From Peptostreptococcus canis (lineage in GTDB: Bacteria; Bacillota; Clostridia; Peptostreptococcales; Peptostreptococcaceae), in contig NZ_JABGBW010000003.1 of NCBI RefSeq assembly GCF_014229965.1, positions 118,162-182,161 on the forward strand: DNA of 64,000 nt, read 5' to 3'. The notes below the pieces were generated by a model. That model worked only from the letters and a program-made list of their open reading frames with translations. It did no database searches and was not told where the DNA came from. A program made the position numbers and the translations under genes. Positions 18,623-26,899 of the stretch are shown one piece after another. Each line of letters starts with the position of its first letter. The stretch's first letter is position 1.

Positions 18623-18664
18623 AAAAAACGACTATGCTATAATATATTGTAACATAGTCGTTTT
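18623..18664 (-). terminator. terminator of fhs
   Basis: On the minus strand, AAAACGACTATG pairs with CATAGTCGTTTT (12 bp) and is followed by a run of U. It lies 14 bases after the fhs stop. Confidence 0.8.
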
Positions 18665-18677
18665 AGTAATTAAAGTT

Positions 18678-20354
18678 TTAAAATAAACCTGAAATTACAC
18701 CTTTTTCATCCACATCTATTCTTTCAGCTGCAGGAATTTTCGGTAATCCGGGCATCTTCATTATTGCACCTGTCAATACAACAATAAAACCTGCGCCGGC
18801 CGATACTGTCATTTCTCTCACATTTATTCTAAATCCTGTAGGTCTTCCTAATTTTGTCTGATCATCTGAAAGGGAGTACTGAGTTTTAGCAATACATATA
18901 GGTAAATTCCCAAAACCAAGCTTTTCTATTTCTTCCATTTGTTTTATAGCTTCTGCAGTAAAATCTACTCCATCTGCACCATAAATTTTAGTAGCTATCG
19001 AATTTAATTTTTCTCTGATACTCTCACTTTCATCATAACAGTACTCGAAGTTATTTTCATTTTTTTCAATAAGTTTTAAAACTTCATTTGCAACAGCTAT
19101 TCCGCCTTCTCCACCATTTGCCCATACCTCTGATAGAGCTACATTCACACCTAATTCGTTACATTTAGTTTCAACTAATTTTAATTCTGATTCTGTATCT
19201 AATGGAAATCTATTTATTGCAACTACAGCAGGTAATTTATATACCTGAGTAATATTTTCAATATGTTTTAGTAAATTTGGAAGCCCTTTTTCTAAAGCCT
19301 CTAAATTTTCTTCATTTAACTTATCCTTTGGTGCACCACCATTATATTTTAGCGCTCTTACAGTTGCTACAATTATCACTGCATCAGGTCTGATTTCCGC
19401 TTTTCTACACTTAATATCCAGAAACTTCTCAGCTCCCAAATCTGCACCGAATCCCGCTTCTGTGACAACATAATCACTCATATGTAAAGCCATTTTTGTA
19501 GCTATTATTGAATTACATCCATGTGCAATGTTTGCAAATGGTCCACCATGTATTATTGCCGGAGTTCCTTCAAGCGTCTGAACCAGATTTGGCTTAAGGG
19601 CATCTTTCAGTACAGCAGCCATGGCACCGTTAGCTTTTAATTGTCTTGCAGTAACGGGTTTACCATCATATGTATAACCAACTACTATATTCCCTAAATT
19701 TTCTTTTAATTCGGCTATATTATTTGACAGACAGAAAGTAGCCATTATTTCTGATGCAACAGTAATATCAAATCCATCCTCTCTTGTTACACCGTCTACC
19801 TTTTTGCCAAGTCCATCAACTATATTCCTAAGCTGTCTATCATTCATATCAACACATCTTCTCCATACGACACGTTTAGGATTAATATTTAATGAATTTC
19901 CCTGATAAATATGATTGTCTAACATAGCTGCCAACAAATTATTTGCCGCACTGATCGCATGCATATCTCCGGTAAAATGCAAATTTATATCTTCCATTGG
20001 TATTACTTGAGCATAACCACCGCCTGCAGCCCCGCCTTTTATACCAAAAACCGGTCCCATAGATGGTTCTCTCAATGCTGCTATTACATTTTTACCTAAT
20101 TTAGATAGTGCATCAGCCACACCTATAGATGTTGTAGTTTTTCCTTCCCCGGCTGGAGTTGGATTTATAGCAGTTGTAAGAATTAGTTTTCCTCTTTTAC
20201 TTTCAGTTCTACTTAATACATTGTAGTCAATTTTAGCTTTATATTTACCATAAAGCTCAATGTCATTTTCCGATAAATTGATTTTCTTGGCAATATCCCT
20301 TATATCTTGCGGTCTTGCTTCCTGTGCTATTTCAATATCTGATTTAAATCCCAT
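18678..20354 (-). CDS. fhs: formate--tetrahydrofolate ligase
   Basis: ATP-dependent formation of 10-formyl-tetrahydrofolate from formate, used for purine synthesis, one-carbon supply or the Wood-Ljungdahl methyl branch. Full length at 558 residues. The P-loop TPAGEGKT is at residues 66-73, and the family blocks [21 protein letters not shown] and [15 protein letters not shown] are intact. ATG 20354 follows AAGGAGG. It is monocistronic with a strong terminator. Confidence 0.98.
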   Translation of the reverse strand: MGFKSDIEIAQEARPQDIRDIAKKINLSENDIELYGKYKAKIDYNVLSRTESKRGKLILTTAINPTPAGEGKTTTSIGVADALSKLGKNVIAALREPSMGPVFGIKGGAAGGGYAQVIPMEDINLHFTGDMHAISAANNLLAAMLDNHIYQGNSLNINPKRVVWRRCVDMNDRQLRNIVDGLGKKVDGVTREDGFDITVASEIMATFCLSNNIAELKENLGNIVVGYTYDGKPVTARQLKANGAMAAVLKDALKPNLVQTLEGTPAIIHGGPFANIAHGCNSIIATKMALHMSDYVVTEAGFGADLGAEKFLDIKCRKAEIRPDAVIIVATVRALKYNGGAPKDKLNEENLEALEKGLPNLLKHIENITQVYKLPAVVAINRFPLDTESELKLVETKCNELGVNVALSEVWANGGEGGIAVANEVLKLIEKNENNFEYCYDESESIREKLNSIATKIYGADGVDFTAEAIKQMEEIEKLGFGNLPICIAKTQYSLSDDQTKLGRPTGFRINVREMTVSAGAGFIVVLTGAIMKMPGLPKIPAAERIDVDEKGVISGLF

Positions 20355-20641
20355 TTTATCCTCCTTAATCCGGCAAAAAACTAAACTTTGTTCTATATAA
20401 TTTACAATAATTTATATGTAGATTATAACCATATACCCAAGTAATAGTTCGTTATATCACGAATATTATTTTATCATTTTATAGTAATAGTATAATTTAG
20501 AAAAAAGAATAAGTCAATACGTTATTTTTTATAGAATTTTTTTATAAACACCGTTTATTGTTTTTCGATAATTTTATATTGACTTTCAATAAATACAGTA
20601 TTATAATTTACTTAAAAATAATATTTTGGAGGTTATATCAT

Positions 20642-21142
20642 ATGAACAAAAAAATTAAATCTAGAGAAATCTTACTATCAGTAATTAGCCTTTTTATTTT
20701 TTTATTTTTTCTAACAATGTTAGCTAGTTCTATAATCTTTATTTATTCTTTATTACAAAAAATAATTTTCAGTAAAGATATATTAAATAAAACATTGCTT
20801 GAATATTTTTCAAATACATTCTTTGCTATTCTTATTGCCATTGTATTATTTTTCACTTTATTATTAAGATATGATAGCAAAAAAAATCCTATAAAAAAGA
20901 AAAGCATCAATATATTAAAATTTATATCATACGCTCTTTTATTTATTACAGCTTCTCTTATTGTAAATGATACAATTATCGGTGCTTCAATTATAAATAA
21001 AACAACAACAATTGAAATTTTTAATTTAAGATTTTCTGTAGAAACCATTTTATTGCTGTTATCAAATTTCATGCTAATTATTTTAAGTGATGTTTACAAA
21101 CGTGCGTGTAAAATAAAAGAAGAGAATGATTTTACTATTTAG
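20642..21142 (+). CDS. DUF2975 family membrane protein
   Basis: A 166-residue protein with four membrane segments and short loops, matching the DUF2975 family in size and layout. Such proteins are typically paired with a small YozG-like XRE regulator, as here. ATG 20642 is chosen because TTGGAGG precedes it; the longer in-frame reading from 20558 lacks a ribosome binding site. Its stop is eight bases before the regulator gene. Function unknown. Confidence 0.75.
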   Translation: MNKKIKSREILLSVISLFIFLFFLTMLASSIIFIYSLLQKIIFSKDILNKTLLEYFSNTFFAILIAIVLFFTLLLRYDSKKNPIKKKSINILKFISYALLFITASLIVNDTIIGASIINKTTTIEIFNLRFSVETILLLLSNFMLIILSDVYKRACKIKEENDFTI

Positions 21143-21150
21143 GGGGATAT

Positions 21151-21378
21151 ATGTCTATTAAAATAAATTTAGATATGGTTATGCTGAAAAAAAATATGTC
21201 ATCTAAAGATTTAGCCAAAATAATTAATATAACTAATGCAAATTTGTCAATTTTAAAAACCGGAAAAGCAAAGGCAATAAGATTCTCAACTTTAAATGAT
21301 ATCTGTAAAGCTCTAAACTGTCAGCCTGGTGATATTTTGGAGTATGTAAATGATGAAATTGAAGATACAATTGAATAA
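21151..21378 (+). CDS. YozG-like XRE-family small transcriptional regulator
   Basis: A 75-residue protein that is just a Cro/C1 helix-turn-helix: SSKDLAKIINITNANLSILKTGKA covers the two DNA-binding helices and LNDICKALNCQPGDILEYV the closing helices. ATG 21151 follows AGGGGG. Together with the DUF2975 protein upstream it forms a two-gene unit; autoregulation is likely from family behaviour but not shown here. Confidence 0.85.
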   Translation: MSIKINLDMVMLKKNMSSKDLAKIINITNANLSILKTGKAKAIRFSTLNDICKALNCQPGDILEYVNDEIEDTIE

Positions 21379-21389
21379 TTTTATAATGC

Positions 21390-21430
21390 AAAATACCTGC
21401 AATTACCGGAAATGCAATTGCAGGTATTTT
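21390..21430 (+). terminator. terminator of the DUF2975-XRE operon
   Basis: AAAATACCTGCAATT pairs perfectly with AATTGCAGGTATTTT (15 bp) around an 11-base loop. Both ends are A/T rich, so it can act on both strands. Confidence 0.8.
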
Positions 21431-21459
21431 GAAGATGTTTTTTAATTAATATTACTGTT

Positions 21460-21495
21460 TTTTAAGATGTTTTATTATTTTAAGATGTTTTATTG
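21460..21495 (+). repeat. 18-bp tandem repeat, two copies
   Basis: TTTTAAGATGTTTTATTA is directly followed by TTTTAAGATGTTTTATTG. A partial related copy (GAAGATGTTTTTTAATTA) lies just before at 21431. The region is intergenic, between two convergent genes. Confidence 0.7.
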
Positions 21496-21575
21496 TTATT
21501 TTAATTTATTTATATGTTTTGTTCAACTAGTAATAAGTTTATTATACTTTAATACATTTGGAAGTAATTCAAATC

Positions 21576-22004
21576 CTAATACTGTGCAAATGAGCTACCG
21601 AATTCTTCACACTGTGTCATAGCATCATCATCTGGAGTTTCATTAACTATTAGTCCTTCATCATTGAATAGGTCAGCACCGGCATCATTTACTCTATCCT
21701 GCCAGTTTCTCATCCATTCTCCATCTCCCCATCCATATGAACCAAATAATGCAACTTTCTTTCCAGAAATTGATTTTTCTGCTTCTTCAAAGAATGGTTC
21801 GAATTCTGCTTCTTCAAGAACTTCCATACCCATTGATGGACAACCGAACATTAACATTTCATAATCTGAAACACTCTTAGAATCGCTAGTTATATTGATA
21901 ACATCAAATTCTACTCCAGCTTTACTAAGACCTGCAGCTATTCCTTCTGCCATCTTCTCAGTGTTTCCAGTTCCACTCCAATAAAATACTCCTACCTTCT
22001 TCAT
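21576..22004 (-). CDS. flavodoxin
   Basis: A 142-residue short-chain flavodoxin, a low-potential FMN electron carrier that replaces ferredoxin. The FMN phosphate loop SGTGNTEKM is at residues 10-18, and FGSYGWGDGEW holds an isoalloxazine-stacking Trp/Tyr. ATG 22004 is favoured over an in-frame TTG at 22013 that lies two bases from the AGGAGG. It is co-transcribed with the DUF3793 gene 18 bases upstream. Confidence 0.92.
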   Translation of the reverse strand: MKKVGVFYWSGTGNTEKMAEGIAAGLSKAGVEFDVINITSDSKSVSDYEMLMFGCPSMGMEVLEEAEFEPFFEEAEKSISGKKVALFGSYGWGDGEWMRNWQDRVNDAGADLFNDEGLIVNETPDDDAMTQCEEFGSSFAQY

Positions 22005-22022
22005 TCTACTCAAATCCTCCTA

Positions 22023-22607
22023 TTATGCAATATTGTAGTTGCTATGTGACTGGTTTAATATATTTTCAATGCTTTCTCCACTTTTAAGCTTATCTGTAAC
22101 AACATTTCTTAGTCTATCATATTGCCTGAATATTTTTTTTGCTTGTTTTATGTTTTCATATACTTTCCAATATCCGCAATATTTATAGTTTTTACCCCTA
22201 TTGTTTATAAAGCCTTTGACATCCTGAATAGGATATCCCAAAAATATACCTATCTCATGTGGAAAATCATTGTGCCCAATTCTACTTCTCAAGAGATTTA
22301 TATATCCTTCTAAAGTATCTATATTTTTATATCCATACTTATTTAGAATTTCAGCTACATTCTTATCTCTTAAGTGTTCAGAAAGAAGAGACTTTTTATA
22401 GACAAATACTAAAACTCTCCTGCTACACTCACAAACCGAAGTCATAACCAAGTCATACTTCTTAAATAAGTAATTATAGTACTTTATTAAAGAATGAATA
22501 TTTGGTATGTCTTTTTTATGTATCGAAACCAAATTCGATATCTTCTCATTCATCAAGACCGGTGAACAAAAATTGGCGAGTACACTTTCAAATTTTGCAT
22601 CTGTCAT
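22023..22607 (-). CDS. DUF3793 family protein
   Basis: A 194-residue protein with the DUF3793 hallmark HEIGIFLGYPIQDVKGFI and the downstream CGYWKVY segment. It keeps several cysteines (SVCECSRR, YKYCGYW), which suggests a metal or redox role, but the function is not known. ATG 22607 is chosen over an in-frame TTG at 22619. The pairing with a flavodoxin gene is a recurring arrangement and suggests the two work together. A consensus promoter lies upstream. Confidence 0.82.
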   Translation of the reverse strand: MTDAKFESVLANFCSPVLMNEKISNLVSIHKKDIPNIHSLIKYYNYLFKKYDLVMTSVCECSRRVLVFVYKKSLLSEHLRDKNVAEILNKYGYKNIDTLEGYINLLRSRIGHNDFPHEIGIFLGYPIQDVKGFINNRGKNYKYCGYWKVYENIKQAKKIFRQYDRLRNVVTDKLKSGESIENILNQSHSNYNIA

Positions 22608-22751
22608 AAAATATACCAACCTTTCTACAAATGATTTTTTATCGAAATAAAATTTTTCTTTCTGCTTTAGAAGTTTTTATATATTACTTAAATTAATTTT
22701 ATAAAAACAAGAAAGGATACTGATTTTTAATTTCAATAAATATCTGATTTC

Positions 22752-22780
22752 ATTATAGCAAGCGTTTAAATATATGTCAA
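22752..22780 (-). promoter_or_regulatory. sigma-A promoter of the DUF3793-flavodoxin operon
   Basis: The minus strand reads TTGACA (22775-22780), a 17-bp spacer, then TATAAT (22752-22757): a perfect match to the vegetative consensus at ideal spacing. The 5' leader would be about 140 bases. Confidence 0.85.
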
Positions 22781-22814
22781 CAGTTTTGATATAGATTTTC
22801 ATTATTTTTTAATG

Positions 22815-24212
22815 TTATATATCACTTATTGTAGATAGGGTATTTACATACTTTTTCAAAATATCTATATGATTACTGACCTGTTCTTTACTTGGACCAC
22901 CTATACTGTTTCTCTTATTAACACACTCTTCCAGGCTAATATACTTATAAATATCATCATCTATTTTCTCTGAATAAATTTTATACTCTTCCAGACTGAT
23001 ATCATTTAGCGAAATCCCCTTATATATACAATCAAGCACGATTTCTCCGGTAATCTTATGTGCATTTCTAAACGCCACACCTTTTTTTACTAAATAATCC
23101 GCTAAATCAGTAGCATTTGTAAATCCGCCTTTTGTCGCTTCAAAAGTATTTTTAAATTTAATTTTCATCGTTTTTATCATAGGGATTATTATACTTAAAG
23201 ATTTAATCCATGTCTCTACACCATCGAATAAACATTCTTTATCCTCCTGCATATCTTTATTATATGCAAGAGGAAGTCCTTTAAGCGTGGTAAGTATTGC
23301 CATTAAATCTCCATATACTCTACCTGTCTTACCTCTTATTAACTCTGCCGCATCGGGATTCTTCTTTTGCGGCATCATCGAACTTCCTGTACTATAGGCA
23401 TCATCTATTTCAATAAATGAAAATTCTTGAGTGGACCAAATTACAAGTTCCTCGCAAATTCTGCTTAAATGCATCATCCCAACACTACAGGCACTCAACA
23501 AATCCACCACATAATCCCTATCACTTACTCCATCTAACGAATTAAGACAAGGACTTTCAAATCCTAATAATTCACAAGTTCTATATCTGTCAATTGGAAA
23601 TGTTGTTCCTGCCAATGCCCCGCTTCCCAAAGGCATTGTATTATGAATATTTAGCCAAGATTCAAGGCGCTTATAATCTCTAACCGCCATCTCTGCATGT
23701 GCCATCAAATTATGAGCAAAAGTTATGGGCTGGGCTCTCTGCAAGTGAGTATATCCAGGCATAATAGTATCTATATTTTTTTCTGAAACATCAACAAGAG
23801 CTTCTATCCATTCCTTTAATAAAGTTTGTATCATTTTGACCGAATCTCTGGAATACATTTTAAGATCTAAAGCCACCTGATCATTTCTGCTTCTGGCCGT
23901 ATGCAATTTTTTAGCCACTTCACCGATTTTATCAATCACCCCTGCTTCTATATTCATATGAATATCTTCATGTTTTTTATCAAAATCAAATCTGTCCAAT
24001 TCGATATCTTTTCTAATTGATTTCAAACCTTCTATTATTTGATGAGATTCCTCTTCTTTTATTATCCCCGTTTCTCCTAACATAATTGCATGAGCAATAC
24101 TTCCCTCTATATCATATTTATATAATTTTTTGTCAAAACTTATCGACGAATTGAAATCTTCCATCAATGCATCTGTATTTTTTTCAAAACGTCCTCCCCA
24201 TAACTTTTTCAT
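22815..24212 (-). CDS. argH: argininosuccinate lyase
   Basis: The last step of arginine synthesis: argininosuccinate to arginine and fumarate. The fumarase-superfamily signature GSSMMPQKKNPD is intact, and TARSRNDQ and THLQRAQP are visible in order. 465 residues, the usual length. ATG 24212 follows TTGGAGG; an in-frame TTG at 24224 lies inside that site. It follows argG by 29 bases, and the T-box upstream of the operon would control it. Confidence 0.98.
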   Translation of the reverse strand: MKKLWGGRFEKNTDALMEDFNSSISFDKKLYKYDIEGSIAHAIMLGETGIIKEEESHQIIEGLKSIRKDIELDRFDFDKKHEDIHMNIEAGVIDKIGEVAKKLHTARSRNDQVALDLKMYSRDSVKMIQTLLKEWIEALVDVSEKNIDTIMPGYTHLQRAQPITFAHNLMAHAEMAVRDYKRLESWLNIHNTMPLGSGALAGTTFPIDRYRTCELLGFESPCLNSLDGVSDRDYVVDLLSACSVGMMHLSRICEELVIWSTQEFSFIEIDDAYSTGSSMMPQKKNPDAAELIRGKTGRVYGDLMAILTTLKGLPLAYNKDMQEDKECLFDGVETWIKSLSIIIPMIKTMKIKFKNTFEATKGGFTNATDLADYLVKKGVAFRNAHKITGEIVLDCIYKGISLNDISLEEYKIYSEKIDDDIYKYISLEECVNKRNSIGGPSKEQVSNHIDILKKYVNTLSTISDI

Positions 24213-24241
24213 AAATTCCTCCAATTAATATAACGATTTAA

Positions 24242-25462
24242 CTAAAATAACTTGATATTATTTTTTTGCTTCATCATAGCATTCATTTTTAATGGCAAAC
24301 CGTAAAGGTTTATAAATCCTTCAGCATCTGACTGTTCGTACACATTGTCTTCACCAAAAGTAACCATTTCTTCACTATATAATGAATAGGGAGAAGTTAC
24401 TCCCACTGAAAAACAATTTCCTTTATACAGTTTCATCTTTACCTCTCCGGTGCAATACTCCTGAGTACTTTCTACAAAAGCCTGAAGTGCTTTCATTAAC
24501 GGAGTAAACCACATGCCATCATATAAAAGCTCCGAATATTTTATAGCGACCTGGGATTTAAAAGACATTGTATTTCTGTCAAGTACAAGACTCTCCAATA
24601 CCTTATGAGCCTCGTACAGCAATGTTCCACCCGGTGTTTCATATACACCTCTTGATTTCATTCCAACCAGACGATTTTCAACTAAATCTAGTATTCCTAC
24701 TCCATTAATTGCCGCAATTTCATTTGCTTTTTCCAGCAATTGAAGAGGTTCCAATTTTTCTCCATTTATAGAGACAGGTGCCCCCTTTTCAAATCCTATC
24801 GTAACATACTCCGGATTATCGGGTGCTTTCTCTATATTATTGCAAATCAAGCAAAGGTCATCTATTGGTTGGTTAGCAGGATTTTCAAGATCTCCACCTT
24901 CATGACTTAAATGAAGTACATTTCTATCCATACTATATGGGCGCTTTTTAGTTACCGGAACTTCAATACCATGTTTATTAGCGTAATCAATGGCATCTTC
25001 ACGTGATTTAATATCCCATACTCTCCAAGGAGCAATTATTTTTGTATCCGGGCTTAATGCCTTTACGGAAAGTTCAAATCTTACCTGATCATTTCCTTTC
25101 CCCGTTGCTCCGTGGCAAATATAATCTGCATTTTCTTTTTTAGCCACTTTCACTAATTCTTTCGAAATCAGCGGGCGGGCTATCGAAGTTCCCAATAAAT
25201 ATTTCCCCTCATAAATAGCTCCCGACTTTAACATTGGCCATACGTAGTCTTTTACAAATTCCTCTTTTGCGTCTATAATATAGCATTTGCTGGCACCGCT
25301 TTTTAATGCCTTTTCATACACAACATCCAATTCATCTCCCTGTCCTACATCTACACAAGTTGCTATTACTTCGCATCCATCATAATTTTCCTTTAACCAT
25401 GGTATTATTACCGATGTATCCAATCCTCCCGAATATGCTAAAACAATTTTTGCCATTTTCAT
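24242..25462 (-). CDS. argG: argininosuccinate synthase
   Basis: ATP-dependent joining of citrulline and aspartate. The PP-loop [11 protein letters not shown] is at residues 8-18; [14 protein letters not shown] and the C-terminal SPYSLYSEE segment are intact. 406 residues. AGGAAAGG precedes ATG 25462. It is the middle gene of the binding protein-argG-argH operon. The window has no argJBCDF, so arginine is likely made from imported or recycled citrulline, or the other genes lie elsewhere. Confidence 0.98.
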   Translation of the reverse strand: MKMAKIVLAYSGGLDTSVIIPWLKENYDGCEVIATCVDVGQGDELDVVYEKALKSGASKCYIIDAKEEFVKDYVWPMLKSGAIYEGKYLLGTSIARPLISKELVKVAKKENADYICHGATGKGNDQVRFELSVKALSPDTKIIAPWRVWDIKSREDAIDYANKHGIEVPVTKKRPYSMDRNVLHLSHEGGDLENPANQPIDDLCLICNNIEKAPDNPEYVTIGFEKGAPVSINGEKLEPLQLLEKANEIAAINGVGILDLVENRLVGMKSRGVYETPGGTLLYEAHKVLESLVLDRNTMSFKSQVAIKYSELLYDGMWFTPLMKALQAFVESTQEYCTGEVKMKLYKGNCFSVGVTSPYSLYSEEMVTFGEDNVYEQSDAEGFINLYGLPLKMNAMMKQKNNIKLF

Positions 25463-25499
25463 ATTTCCTTTCCTATAAATTTTAATATTTTATTATTTT

Positions 25500-26342
25500 T
25501 TAATGTACTTTGCTAGCTGTATCTATGTTTTTATTTAATATCTTGTCATATTCCCCACTGTCTTTTAACTCTTTAATTACAGAATTTATTTCTTTCAATA
25601 GTTCTTCATTATCCCCTTTTTTCAGCGCAACTGCTGCAGTTTCAGAACTTTGATCTCCTTTTAATTCTATATTTTCAATAATTTTTATCCCTGAAGTCTG
25701 TTTTTTATTTATTTTTGCAACAATATCGCTCATAATAACTGCATCTAAATTTCCATTTTTCATATCCATTACCAAATCAAGAACTGTATTTAGTGATTTT
25801 ACTTTTTCTGCCTTCAAAATTTCTTTTGCATATATTTCTTGAGTACTACCTTTTTGAACACCTATTTTTAGATTTTTCAAATCGCTCTCATTTTTTATAT
25901 CACCCTTGAAACTTTCATTAACTACTACGGAATTTACGCCTTCAAAATAAATATCTGAAAAATCCACGGATTTTTTTCTTTCTTCTGTCGGTGTCATACC
26001 TGTCACCGCAATATCTATTTTCCCTGAATTTAAGGAAGGAATTATAGTATCAAAATCCATTGTAGAAATTTCCAACTCAACTCCCAGTTTTTCTGCTATT
26101 TTTTTCGATAGATCTATATCTGCACCAACAACTTCACTTTTTCCACCTTTCCCTATTACAAATTCAAACGGAGGATATGCTGGAGAAGTTCCTACGACAA
26201 GCTTTCCTTTGTCCTTTATCATTTGTAATTTATTATTCTGTACTTTATCACTAACATCACTTTTGCTGCAAGCAGCTACCGAAATTGAAATTGCCATTAT
26301 CAAAACTATACTTATAAATTTTGCCATTTTTTTCATTTTCAA
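25500..26342 (-). CDS. amino acid ABC transporter substrate-binding lipoprotein
   Basis: A family 3 periplasmic-type binding protein anchored as a lipoprotein: positively charged N-terminus, hydrophobic stretch and lipobox SVAAC with the lipidated cysteine C25. The binding-protein core starts at KGKLVVGTSPAYPPFEF and has GKIDIAVTGMTPTEERKKSVDFS. 280 residues. It is the first gene of the T-box operon with argG and argH, so arginine or a related polar amino acid is the likely ligand. No permease or ATPase gene is adjacent. Confidence 0.9.
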   Translation of the reverse strand: MKMKKMAKFISIVLIMAISISVAACSKSDVSDKVQNNKLQMIKDKGKLVVGTSPAYPPFEFVIGKGGKSEVVGADIDLSKKIAEKLGVELEISTMDFDTIIPSLNSGKIDIAVTGMTPTEERKKSVDFSDIYFEGVNSVVVNESFKGDIKNESDLKNLKIGVQKGSTQEIYAKEILKAEKVKSLNTVLDLVMDMKNGNLDAVIMSDIVAKINKKQTSGIKIIENIELKGDQSSETAAVALKKGDNEELLKEINSVIKELKDSGEYDKILNKNIDTASKVH

Positions 26343-26421
26343 TACCCCCTAATAAAATTACTTTTTAACTTGTTTGACAAAAATACATATCATTTATACG
26401 GAATTCTAGAATACATCGTAT

Positions 26422-26500
26422 AAAAAAAGCTCCTGGATATTAATCCAAGAGACGATTTATCGTGGTACCACTCTTGTTGATAGAATTAATTAGATTTGTA
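26422..26500 (-). promoter_or_regulatory. second T-box antiterminator/terminator module, without its own Stem I
   Basis: On the minus strand AGAGTGGTACCACG (26461-26474) is a T-box motif with the UGGU bulge sequence that contacts the tRNA 3' end. It is followed by a terminator hairpin (26429-26453) with seven U (26422-26428). The flanking words TTCTATCAA and TCGTCTCTTGG are shared with the first module, so the second looks like a duplication. Only about 70 bases separate it from the first terminator, too few for a Stem I. Confidence 0.8.
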
Positions 26501-26541
26501 TATACAAATAGTTTCCGGATTACTATAAGTAATTACGATAC

Positions 26542-26790
26542 AAAAAAGTCCCTTGGTCAAAATTGACCAAGAGACGAAAATTCCGCGTTACCACTCTAAT
26601 TGATAGAAATTCTATCCACTCAAACCCTTAAGGCGGGAAACCTACTAAAATACTTAATTTCTTCTAGTAACCTCCAAAGCTCTCTTCACATCAAACTTCA
26701 ATATCGGACTCGCACCATTTTCCAACTCGCTGAAAATTCATTTGAGCTACTCTCTTTTTCATCGGCTAATTTTAAATTTTATATTGTAGA
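26542..26790 (-). promoter_or_regulatory. T-box riboswitch leader, complete, upstream of the binding protein-argG-argH operon
   Basis: The minus-strand transcript shows the T-box parts in order: the AGAGAGTA segment at the base of Stem I, the distal AGCGAG and GGTGCGAG elements, the specifier side GAAGAGAGCTTTGGAGG (from 26687 down), the T-box AGAGTGGTAACGCGG (26583-26597), and a terminator with a perfect-looking CTTGGTCAA stem (26548-26575) and six U. Uncharged tRNA would favour read-through. The specifier could be AGA (Arg) or GAG (Glu) depending on register; the downstream genes favour arginine. Confidence 0.9.
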
Positions 26791-26792
26791 CT

Positions 26793-26821
26793 ATTATACT
26801 CACTAAAAAAACTCTTGTCAA
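26793..26821 (-). promoter_or_regulatory. sigma-A promoter of the T-box argGH operon
   Basis: The minus strand reads TTGACA (26816-26821), a 17-bp spacer and TATAAT (26793-26798), a perfect consensus promoter. The transcript would begin about 26786, just before Stem I, and the leader would be about 440 bases. The remaining gene-free bases to 26899 show nothing further. Confidence 0.88.
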
Positions 26822-26899
26822 CAGTATTTTTTATTTTCTGTTGTTATTTTTTTTGTGATAATATCGCCTTATAATTATTTTTTATTTTCAAGTTTTTTA

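Noticed and set aside
20743..21072. Minus-strand ORF opposite the DUF2975 gene
   Set aside because: It is a shadow of the membrane-protein gene, with no ribosome binding site and no recognisable domain.
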